Part shown: one piece after another, positions 1 through 10,200 of the stretch
Layout: each line of letters opens with the position of its first letter
Numbering within the stretch: position 1 is the first letter of the stretch
From: Apostichopus parvimensis
Lineage: Eukaryota > Echinodermata > Holothuroidea > Aspidochirotida > Stichopodidae
DNA: 43,522 bases
Reading direction: 5' to 3'
Assembly: GCA_000934455.1 (NCBI GenBank)
Contig: KN882244.1
Span: 16,568-60,089 of the forward strand
Made by a program: the position numbers and the translations under genes
Notes under the pieces: model-generated
What the model saw: the letters and a program-made list of their open reading frames with translations, nothing else
Databases searched by the model: none
Told to the model about the DNA's origin: nothing

Positions 1-586
1 ATAGATAACTTGTTTATTAGAATAGAATGGTTTACTATAGGTCAAATGATTTCCTTAGGTCTAGAAATACCGATCCTATAAGATATCTGCTATCAATAGA
101 TTTATTCCAGTCGTCGATTATCTTCAATAATGTAGTTTCACAAGAGTGTCCTTCTCTAAAATCAGACTGGGACATTCGTATCAAACCAAATACATTTAAA
201 AAATTGGATAAAGCACCATGAACGTGTATTCTCATATCTTAGATAATACAGGCAAGATTGGAATGGATCGATAATTGGATACTTCTAGATTTGAATCACT
301 CTTGTAAATGGGAACAACTTTGGCATTCTTCCACATAGTAGGAAAGACGGCGTTGGTGATGCTACTATTTAATACATGGGTGATGTTGTTTGTTATTTCA
401 ACAGCAAATAGCTTAAGAAGATATAGGCGATAATTCCGTCCAGACCGGTGACTTTTGTAACATCCAATGAAAAAAGCGATTTGTATAGACAAGATTCACA
501 ATCATCTCTGGAATTTGGAAAGTTAAACCATTGTGTAATTTTGAAGAAACAAACTCTTTAACACTTGCAAGAATAACCATGATCCA
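1..586 (-). mobile_element. Non-LTR retrotransposon (LINE) reverse transcriptase fragment, broken
   Basis: Read on the minus strand, about 490-235 encodes the start of a LINE reverse transcriptase, with a segment like VVPIYKSD followed by NYRSIPILPVLSKI, typical of the first RT motifs. About 235-35 continues with FREGHSCETTLL and FLDLRKSFD, the motif that carries the first catalytic Asp. The two parts are in different frames and separated by stops, so the copy is dead. The rest of the RT would lie left of the window edge. The start of the fragment near 586 abuts the 3' tail of a second LINE, suggesting that the second element inserted into or next to this one. The clade cannot be fixed from this piece; it resembles Jockey/CR1-type elements. 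Confidence 0.8.
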
Positions 587-3340
587 CATTGTTGTTTGAT
601 TTTGATTTGATTTGATTTATTTTCCATTTTCATGCAAAAATATCTTTATTTTCCATTTTCATGCAAAAATATCTTCCAATGTTTACAATGAAAAGACTTA
701 TAACAATCGAATTGAATCGATAAGGAAATGTTGGAAGGGCTTTGAAGCCGGAGCTTTTACAAGAAGCCCACCGTAACATAATTAATTACAAAGTAAATGT
801 AAATAAAAGGGATAAGAAGGATAAGAATTTGGTCTGAACCCCACCACCCATCATATTGACCCACCCGGTAAAGTTGTTCAGAAGAATAGAAATGGAGCAG
901 TCAGTTGGGGTAACATATAAAGATGTCAAATAGAAACATAAACAAAAATGGAGATAAAAATACATAAAGGTAAACAAGAAGTGTTCATATTTAGATATAA
1001 GTGTCTTTTTTAACTTATCAGAAAATAACTTTACGGATTTTGCGTTTTTTATTGAATCACATATTTGATTCCAGGACTTCGTACCATCAAATACAATTGA
1101 CGTTTGAATAGGTCTGAATTAATGGGAAGAGAAAATACGTGTGAGGAAGGACCTGGTATTGTGGGGATATATTATTATGAGTGAAAGAATTTTTTGTTGA
1201 AAATATCTGGTAACTGTTGCTTAACAAATTTAAAAATGAATATAGCGCATTGGTGTCTGTGGATGTCAAAAATATTAAGAAAACCTATTCTGGTAAAAAG
1301 AGAGGATGTATGTGCTCTAAAACTTGATAAGGTAATAATACGAGCAGCCTTTTTCTGGAGTATGAATAATTGATTTAGATGAAAAGGGTGAGCATTACCC
1401 CACACAAGATTACAATAGCTTAAATGAGGATGAATGTGAGTATAATTAATAATAATAATAATTAATAATAGATTGTATAAATTCTTAAGGATATAACTAG
1501 GTACAAATTCTTTAATTTTATAGAATACCCCAATTATTTTAGAAATATACCGTAAATCTTAATCTTATTGATATGAGCAGACCATTTAAAAAAAGGGTCA
1601 ATGTATAAACCTAAAAAAATAATGGTATCAACACGTTTGATTTGGGTATTATCAATCGATATATCAATATTTTTCATATTCTTATGATAGGGATGAAAAA
1701 CCGTGAAATTAGTTTTGCTGATATTCAGTGATAACTTATTTACCTTAAACCAATTAGCGACATTTTTTTTAATTCGGAGTTGATGACTGAAATGACATCA
1801 TCAAAACTGTTGTGCTTATATAAAACACTGGTATCATCAGCGAAAAGTGTAAAGTGTAAAAGATGTGAACAATTGGTAATATCATTTACATATAGCAAAA
1901 ATAACAAAGGCCCGATGATTGACCCCTGGGGCACACCACAATTTATATTACAAGAAGATGAATAATAACTATCATCAATGGATACATGTTGTGGTCTGTT
2001 GGATAAGTTACTAACAAACCAACTGTTAGCCACTCCTATTTTATACCATGATGATATAATTTAGTAAAACAAATGTGATGATTGACAGTATCGAAGGCTT
2101 TCCATAAGTCAAGAAATATGCCTAATGAGTACTCCCTATTGTTAAAACCATTGATCATAGGCGCAGGAGCTCAATTTGATGGGGGGGGGGGGGGGGCTGT
2201 AACGACTTGCCCGAAAAATATAACCAACACTTTTCAACATGTTAATGTGCATATCATATAGGCATGCATCGGTTATTACATTGCATGCCAATAACATACA
2301 ATCTTTTTCCGTGTTATTATCCTTCCATATTGGTTATAATTATTGGGGAAGTCGTTACAATAATTATGATAAAAATAATCTCAGTTTAACCATAGAAAAA
2401 CACATTACAAATTATTTTTCTTTCAGTAGTTGCCCGAAAAATTCTCAGCTTATTGCCCGAGTTTTCACAAAAATATTTGGTGGGGGTGGGGGCTGCATCC
2501 CCCAGCCCCCCCCCCCGTTCTAGAATTTGTGATAAAGATGAAAGTACTGAGATGGCTCTATAGTTATAGAAACACATAAACTATCACCAACTTTAAATAT
2601 CGGAGTTACTTTAGCTTCCTTGGAACGAAGTGGTACAACAACATTTGAAATTGATAAATTAAATGTAAGAGGAGCTGCTAAAGCAAAACGACTATCTTGG
2701 AGAAAATTAACAGAAATATTATCAATACCACACGCACCTTTTTTCATTTTCATTATTTCTGTATAAATAGTTTGTAATAGAAATAGAGAAGTTTGGTTTG
2801 CCTCAGGAAGAAAATCACGAAAATTTGAATAACATGTGGGGATTGTACTTGCATGATTGCTACATATATGTGTCAGCCATTACATGTTTATCAGTGATAT
2901 AATTGTCATTGTCTTTACTTTTATCAACTATAGGAGTTTGGGTGAAGTAGGTTACGACCAAGAATTTCATTAATGATATCCCAAGTTTTCTTAAGGTTGT
3001 TTTTGTTGTCATCAAAGCATTTCTCATATTGCATCTTTTTAACAAATCTGATAATATAGGTTAGCTTATATTTATATTGAGTTTACTTGTACTTATTAAT
3101 AGAAGAGAGGCGAGAAATATATTTCTTATGAAGCTTGTTCATTTTGGAAATAAATCTTAAAATACCAGGTATGATCCATGGGTACTGGAGCTTATGAGAA
3201 TTAACATTAAATTCTTTGTCGTGACCTGTCCTTTTATATGTTGCTTTGTGTGAGGCAGCATTTTTCCAAGTGAAATATTGCCAAATATATCGGGTATATT
3301 TGGTGACTCGACTTAATTTTTGGCTGGATCATAACCAATG
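587..3340 (-). mobile_element. Non-LTR retrotransposon (LINE), 5'-truncated, with interrupted RT
   Basis: The element reads from about 3340 down to 587. At 3200-2900 is the linker before the RT (PWIIPGILR, then NNLKKTWDIINEIL). At 2753-2515 is the RT start (KKGACGIDNISVNFLQ, VTPIFK, then SVLSSLSQILE). At 2160-1740 are the RT core motifs GVPQGS...LLFLLYVNDI and the catalytic FADDTS. At 1405-1090 is the C-terminal region found in Jockey/CR1-like LINEs (VWGN, LQKKAARIIT). The 3' end (about 660-587) holds a duplicated short motif and an (AAATC)n-type tail, as in LINEs with microsatellite tails. Several frameshifts and a foreign insertion at 2161-2513 make it non-functional. The endonuclease domain is absent, consistent with 5' truncation. 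Confidence 0.85.
2161..2513. mobile_element. Insertion in the LINE RT, bounded by long G/C runs
   Basis: The RT reading stops at about 2513 (after SLSQILE) and resumes near 2160, about 35 codons further along, so some 350 bp of unrelated DNA sits between. It begins with GGCGCAGGAGC and a 16-G run near 2180 and ends in alternating G and C runs at 2477-2515. A motif TTGCCCGAAAAAT occurs near both ends (2209 and 2432). It also has an inverted GGCATGCA/TGCATGCC pair (about 2262-2290). It looks like a MITE-type insertion that removed or replaced some RT sequence. I could not define terminal repeats or a target duplication. Confidence 0.5.
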
Positions 3341-3370
3341 TACAACTGTAGATCACCGGCATCCCAGTCT

Positions 3371-3555
3371 CATATGTACGAACGTAATAATATTACGTAC
3401 GTAAGTACGTACGTAATTATATCACAAACGCACGTGATATAATGACGTACGTACGAGATATGTTTTACGTACGTACGCGATAATTACTACGTATGTACGT
3501 AATAACTATCACGGTCGTACGTGATAATATTACGTAAGTACGTAGTATTATGTTA
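3371..3555. repeat. TACGTA-rich palindromic patch
   Basis: Overlapping ACGTACGT and TACGTA palindromes recur about ten times in 185 bp, with interspersed TATCACG and CGTGATA half-sites and AATATT runs. The density of CpG is far above the surrounding AT-rich DNA. It has no coding potential and may be a simple-sequence expansion of TACG that has since diverged. Confidence 0.75.
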
Positions 3556-3929
3556 CAAAATGTACAAAACATATCTCATTGCGTTGATTGATGTCGAGTG
3601 TAATGTGAGAAGAGTATTGGGCCAAGAGCACATCATTGTGAAACCCTATAATAGCGAATGCGCCGAGTGTTAGAAAGCTTCCCGTTTAACACAACTCATT
3701 GCGAACGGTCGCTCAGGTAGGATATGAACAAGTCATACGCCGAACCAGTTTTCCATAACAACTCCCTGCTGATGATCATGTAGCACCAAGTAATAAAACG
3801 GCATTTTTTTCCGGTCTAGGACTAGTACTAGTAGACCATAATGTATATGGGCTAGACACGCCAAGTCGTTGTATATTCTAACCAAAGCGCACGTATGGCA
3901 ACTTAGCCTGTTTTACTTTTTATTCGATA

Positions 3930-4210
3930 TTTGCTGATATCAACAATTACTTGCTGATATCAGCAATTATTAAATGATATCACCAGTTAACTGCTGATAT
4001 CATTAAATCATTTCATGATATCATCAACTAATTACTGATATCAACAAATATTTGCTGATATCACCATTTTTTGGTGATATCAGCAAATAATTGCTGTTAT
4101 CAGCAAATGAATTGGTGATATCAGCAAACCATTTTAATGATATCAACAATCATTTGCTGACATCAGCAATTAGTTGTTGATATCAGCAATAAATTGTTGA
4201 TATCAGCAAT
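3930..4210. repeat. Phased array of 14 GATATC-centred palindromes, about 20 bp apart
   Basis: The core GATATC lies at 3936, 3956, 3976, 3996, 4017, 4037, 4057, 4076, 4117, 4139, 4179 and 4199; two units carry GTTATC (4096) and GACATC (4159). Steps between cores are 19-22 bp, mostly 20. The best-conserved unit is TTGCTGATATCAGCAA, a 16-bp perfect palindrome, joined by AT-rich linkers. Each unit could form a small cruciform or bind a dimeric protein. A step near two helical turns places the cores on nearly the same face of the helix. Confidence 0.85.
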
Positions 4211-5399
4211 CATTTGTTGCGGAGGATTACCATACCACTGCAAACTGACATATTTACAATCGTTGATAGAAGTTGTATGTGAGGGTCCAGATTCGTTATC
4301 AGCAGTAACAGGAGACAGTTCATTAAGACTGCATATTTTGTAGAAGCATTTACTTCCATATCGGTGAGGATTTGAGATTGTTTAGGAAGAATTTCGACAT
4401 AGGAAAGCACTGGGATGATACATTAGGCCATTGACCACCCCTGTTGAGAGGGGATGGGTAGGGTTTAGGAGGCGTCAGGGAGAGTGGAGCTACAGCGCAG
4501 AAAACTTTACTCGAGAGTGCGACTAAAAGTAATTTGATATGGCGTTTAGGCTCTTCGGTAATCTCACTTGTTTGGTAATCACGATAACCTGGGTGCCAAG
4601 GGTCATGTTTACAAAGCATTTAAGTATAGTAGAAAAACGTAATACGAGACCACCAAATACCGACTTTGCAATCGAAATAAGAGCAGAATAGTTTTGACTC
4701 TAACTTACAGCAGAAGTCTACATACCCGGGAAGAAGAAACCGGGGTAGCATTTTCGACCGGAGTACCAACGTTCTGTAGGAACAATTCTTCTACGGGATC
4801 CGGGAGACACTAATTCATGTGTACAAGCCTATAAGTAAACAACCAAACGTCAATTAGGCTAGTCCCACTTCGTACTAAACTTTGGTAAGACTACTGTACG
4901 GAACGCATATGTAAATGCCTATGTCTTATTGACCCCAATACACTCTACGTAACAAACACTTGCAGAAAAAGGTGGTTTATCGGAAGCAAACCCAACTAGG
5001 CCTAGCCATTTTGGGGGCTTGTCTAGGCTAATACAGTAGGCTAATAGAGATCTGTATGATGGACAACAACTAAGAAAGAATGCTGCTCTGATGATTGTGA
5101 GCTTCGTTATCATAGTTCATACATTGTTTATAACACATGTTAGGTTGCTGCCATTTGTAGAGGTGTAATGTCATATTGTAACTAGCTAAGTTAGGAGGAG
5201 AAAAATTTAAATAACATATAGATTCCTTGCGGAACTCGGCACAAAACACCCCTTTACGCAGCAAATATCACTACAAAATAAGATCATTTTGCGCTAACTC
5301 TTTCCATAACTTTCTAAGTGTAGCACTCAGAAAACTTTTTCTTATGTCATTTTGAAGAATATTGTGTCCTCTTTACCATAATGTGTCTTTATTTATAAT

Positions 5400-5850
5400 G
5401 CGTGTTAACTAAACCGGGCCCTACTTTTTAATCTGAAAAAGTAAAAACCACTTCGGAAAGCAGTGAACGTCTTCAAATGTCCCTATCTCTAAATGCTTAC
5501 ATCGTGCTTGCTGGGATTGTGATTGCGTAACCAATTTCTTTCCTATGCCAAAGAAAAGCTCGTTGACTCTTCTCTCTAGTGATATAAAATTCGACTTGAT
5601 TGGTCAATATTAAGGCTCGTACTTTTCACCAGCAAATCAAAAGCATCGTAAGAAATTTTGTGAAGTCCTCCTTTACGGGGCTAATCTGAATACACCACAG
5701 TGTGCAGTGCTCTCACAGCAATTTCGGAGAGTGAAAACCGCAAAGATTCCTGTGCGTATACAACAGCATTTATTTCTCTGACAACCGGTCGTTTATAGAG
5801 CAAAAGTTTCCATATGTGTTCCTCGGATTTCATTTCATATTTTCATGGGA
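5400..5850 (+). promoter_or_regulatory. Possible promoter region of the RING gene
   Basis: The patch has CCAAT near 5531 and ATTGG near 5599 (NF-Y-type sites), with scattered CpG in otherwise CpG-poor DNA. It lies about 1.3 kb upstream of the first acceptor (7164-7165) of the RING gene, which needs at least one further 5' untranslated exon. No TATA box or donor can be assigned with confidence. Confidence 0.2.
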
Positions 5851-6461
5851 ATTGTAAACAGTGTTGACACTGAAATATGCCATCAGGTCATGTCACTATT
5901 TGCCAAGGCAATTTTGATTATCAAATGTAAACCAAATAAAGTAAGGAGACCATCAAAACTTAATTAAAGCATAAATGTGACAATGTATTGGCCACAAATG
6001 TTTACTATTATTTAAATAATGTTCAAAGAGGTTCATTGTAACAATCGCACATCTTAGCCTTGAGCATAAAAAGATGTATATGTATGTAAAACATTGTAAT
6101 TGCTAGTGTTGTTACATGACTAGTTTTGAATCTGGGTAGTGCAACAAAGCATTCATTTTGTGAAAGTTTGCTTTATACTTCCACAATTAAATTAAAAGGA
6201 GAAGGTTGCATTTGAATAGTTATAACTACAGATTTTCTATTGATGCCTTATATAAATAGCAGTTTATGTGATACAGTATACCAACTTGGCAAGTCCCAGA
6301 TATCATGGGACTGACATATCATGGCAATGTGAAAGATATTCCTAAAAATTTATTGGTTGAGAGGTAAAGACAACTGATCGAGCCACACTTGTTGCATTAT
6401 TGTATTTTAGATATGTTGATTTCTTTCTTAATCCATAGTGCTTTTGTTAACCTTTTGTTAA

Positions 6462-6720
6462 CCAATTAATAAGTGGGCAGAGCTTACCATATAAATTATA
6501 AAATGTCAATATCTCTGCAACCGTATGTCCGTTGTCCAAGTTAGTTTATTTTTAGTATGGTGTTGTATAACTAAATAGTATGTACATGTTCTTTGTAACA
6601 ACAATTTTTACCTTATTAATATTCATGGGGTTTAATTGTGGGGCTTAATGGGAATTTTCAAACAGCAAACACGTTATCTCAACAACCTTCCTACTGGTAT
6701 GTTGATGTTGGTACATAAAT
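6462..6720 (+). repeat. Dispersed non-coding repeat, copy 1
   Basis: This segment shares an ordered set of blocks with 14353-14610: GTGGGC...GCTTA, TCAATATCTCT, AGTATGGTG, ATAGTATGTA-like, TCTTTG..ACAAC, TTAATATTCAT-like and TAATGGGAA. Divergence is high and there is no open frame, so it is an old interspersed repeat of unknown type. Confidence 0.5.
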
Positions 6721-7165
6721 AAGCACATTTTCATGACATCTCCAACTTAATAATATTAATAATAGGAAGCACAAAATGTAAAAGCCTGTAAATGCTAAAG
6801 AAAGAAAAAAAATCAAACATAAGCATTTACAAATAAGTGAGTCTTTATGTCAATAATATTCAGTAAGAACCATGAATGTTTTCATTGTTGGCATATTAGG
6901 TTTGTCACACTACATTAACACACAAATCAACGGTGTTGTTTTTTTGTGTGCATATCATGAACCTTAATCAGTGAACATTACAATTCTTAATCAGATATCT
7001 CTGAAATAGTATACATAATTAGCTTTATACTGTATACAGTACTTGGATAATACAATGTACATATACATACTTATGAGATCATAAAACTTGACCTCATGAA
7101 TATTCACACATGTGTCTGTATGTCACTAAATAGACTTTGTCAACATGATAACTGATCATTTTCAG

Positions 7166-7299
7166 CTGCGATGGCTATTACTCCATCATGGTCCTGATCA
7201 GTTTTAGATGGATATGGATCTGAAACATGTTCTCCCATTTTTCATCATCTCTGGATTCATCGTCCTGCTCAATGTGATCTTTTGTTGTTACCTTGCAAG
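7166..7299 (+). CDS. RNF24-like: RING gene exon with start codon; membrane anchor
   Basis: Acceptor TTTTCAG ends at 7165 and the donor GTTAGT starts at 7300. Bases 7166-7207 are 5' untranslated; all frames entering from upstream meet a stop, including TAG just before ATG 7208. Coding bases 7208-7299 give residues 1-30 plus two bases of an Arg codon, that is, the whole transmembrane helix. Confidence 0.85.
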
Positions 7300-10200
7300 G
7301 TTAGTCTGTTCGTAAAATTGACAAATTGACGACAGCTTCCTTTTAATATTTTGTTGGAAGCTTGCTGGCCAATGGCACTTTTGTAGACCTGTGAAATATA
7401 TAAAACGGTTTGCAAACAACAAAAGTGTTGCTTGGATGAGGGTAGATGATGCACAAGAACACTGTTATATGAGCTGTACTGGTGAAATTTATCTGGTGAA
7501 CTGGTGAAAAATATCACAAGAGGGCAAATTTTATAATCAAACAGAGGTTTGATTCATGAGCTACTTGAATAGATGATGGGGTTGACCGGGGCACAAAATG
7601 CCCCTAGCTTAGTGATCCAAACTGGAGCACTGGGGAATTGAAACTAGTGGTACCCATTGAACCATGAATAAAACTAGTAACTTTGACATCTAAACTTAGC
7701 TGGGCCTTGTGGGTCTTGAACCGTGCAGTGCACTGGTTTTGAGCCAGTAGGCCAATTCACTCAAGTTTGCTTTACTGTTGATGTCAGAAAAAATCAAACT
7801 GAAGATATATATGCAACACCCTAGCTGATTGAATTGATCTCTTGTGCATCTTGTTTGAAATCAAAGGTTATTTAAGATCATGAATAGTTTGAAAATCCTC
7901 TCTACCTTGTGTATCATGCCAATAATAAAAACATGTATTATACATGATGCAGTTATAGTAAGGTGAAAATAATTTTCCAGGAAATCTGGCATGTCTGGTC
8001 ACCTTAAATTAAAGCAAATTTAACCCAAATTAAGAGAGAGAAAATTTTGAAACTGATAAAAAAAACATTGAAATACATCAGGAAATACCTTCATTGATAT
8101 CCTGCATTGTTTGAAATGTGCTGAAAAATTGTTTTTTTTTATCATTATCATTTAGAATAACAAAGACTTTGACATATGAACTATTTAGAATAAAAACATC
8201 TGACTGTAACTTCATGTATGCCAAGTAGCATTTGTGATACTGAAACTTTGTAATCATATCTCCTTAAAGTTATGCTGTATTGGCCCCAAATATGCTAGAT
8301 ATTCAAATATGGTCACCGTTGGTCAAAATTCTTCAACTGTTTTAATTACAACCTTCGAGGAAATTTTCCTCACTGGGACATTCAGTCATTTTGTGTGTTC
8401 CTTTAAATTGTATGAGAACAGTTTGAAGAGTAAAGAACTCCAAGAAAGTACTTTTTGAAAACTTCCAGCAATTACAGCGTGCCATATTTTGGGGCCTATA
8501 CTGACCACCTTTAACACTGAGATATTCAAAATCAGTATTTTAAAATATGATCATTTCCTGTGTTTGCTTGCTTCAGATTGAGATTGATTTTTTGATATTT
8601 TTTTTGATCTAGGCTTAAGAGGGAAGGAAAACCTGACACAGGCTACAGAGAAGTAAGTTGAATAATTAATTTTAATGTTTATTAGTTATTAATAGTTGGT
8701 AAACTTATTTAAGAAAATATTCATACAATATGATGGGCAAATTAAGTTATGCTAGTTAACTTAACAATAAACAGCATTTAACATATCAGGCAATCAGTTG
8801 CTCTTAATGGCTCAAATACAAATTTAGTAATTGCTTATATGTTGTCAACTACAAATCACATTTCTGCTTCTGTTGATGTACAGATGACATCCATATTTAA
8901 TTCATTTTTAGAATTATTTAATATTGTATTTGGACCAGTATATTGCAACCAGTATATTGAAAATTAAAACCAGTATATTGAACTGACAATTTACACTAAT
9001 GCTAAACATCCAAGCACAGTTAAAATGAAATCCCTACATATGGGTGGTGTTAATGGTGTTTGATGAGTCTATGTTCACAGTAAGACATACTTGAAGGTAT
9101 AGTGATGTCAATGGGAATCTGTTAGATTTGCTTTTGTAATGATGTTGAGTACAATAGCATTGGGCTTATATCAATCAGCCAACTTTTACAAATATAAGAA
9201 TAACATAATAAGATGAAACATTTATGTTCACAGAAGAAAAAACAATTTATGGCAGCTAAAATCAATTATTAACTGCTCTCTGCCATATGAAACAGTCGAT
9301 GTGTTATGGATATGATTTTTGATAAATATTGTATATTCTCTTTAGGTGAAATACAAGAAGAAAAGAGTGTTAAATGAAGTAAGTTTGTTTTACATTTTTG
9401 TCTTAGAACACATTACCTTATTTATACCTCTATTTGAACACACCAAGTTTGTAACAGTGGCATTGTAGATCTTAGAGAAATGCCTGATTGATATGTATGT
9501 ATGTATTTTACATCCTCCTGCAAGCAGGAACTCCTGAAGAAGCCTCATTGGCTTATCAAAGCCGCAAGCTGACCGAAGTCAGTCTCTTAGATTCATTCTT
9601 AACGTCCATGATTATGAATTGTCAATTGTCAACAACTCTGTAACTGGACGACATACATTAATCTTGGAGTGACTCGAACCGGGGACCTTATGATTAGAAG
9701 GCACCGGCGTTAACCACTGAGCTAACACGCTAACACTATGAAGTTTGCACAGTATCAAAAAGTTCAATCCAACCTGCATGTGAAAAAACTTGCAACTTGA
9801 TTGAACTTAATACTTTGGTAAACAGCTGCCCTTTAGTTAGTACAGGAACTCTTGTAAAATGGTGGAGGTTAAAGGTCAACAGAGGTCAAAGTATGAAAAC
9901 CTTGTGAGCAATAATTCCCATAGTGCAGCTTGGGTAAACTTCATGCATAGTATATGGATCTTTAAAAGAATTGTCTGGTAGCCCTTAGAAGTTACCTTAA
10001 AAAACGATAAATAATTTTCCAAACATGTTTTCAAAATATGAGAATGCTAACAATTTTGTAATCGTGTAGGATGGATATTTCAAATATATTTTGAACAGTA
10101 CACGTGACGTCACCTTCGCAAATGCAGATTGCGACAGTTCCTACAGTAATCACAACGTCAACCACGTTTGAATACAGATTAATTTCTGCCTTAATTTTCG

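Larger units (their letters stand above)
4211..7165. other. Intergenic, no gene recognised
   Basis: Short open frames on the minus strand at 4350-4619 and 4919-5264 match nothing I know. 5400-5850 is richer in CpG and carries a CCAAT and an inverted ATTGG, so it could hold the promoter and 5' exon of the downstream RING gene. 6462-6720 is a diverged copy of a dispersed repeat also present at 14060-14620. Confidence 0.5.

Noticed and set aside
7166..7207. N-terminal extension of the RING protein into the upstream part of its first visible exon
   Set aside because: All three frames hit a stop before or at ATG 7208, or run out of frame with the RING.
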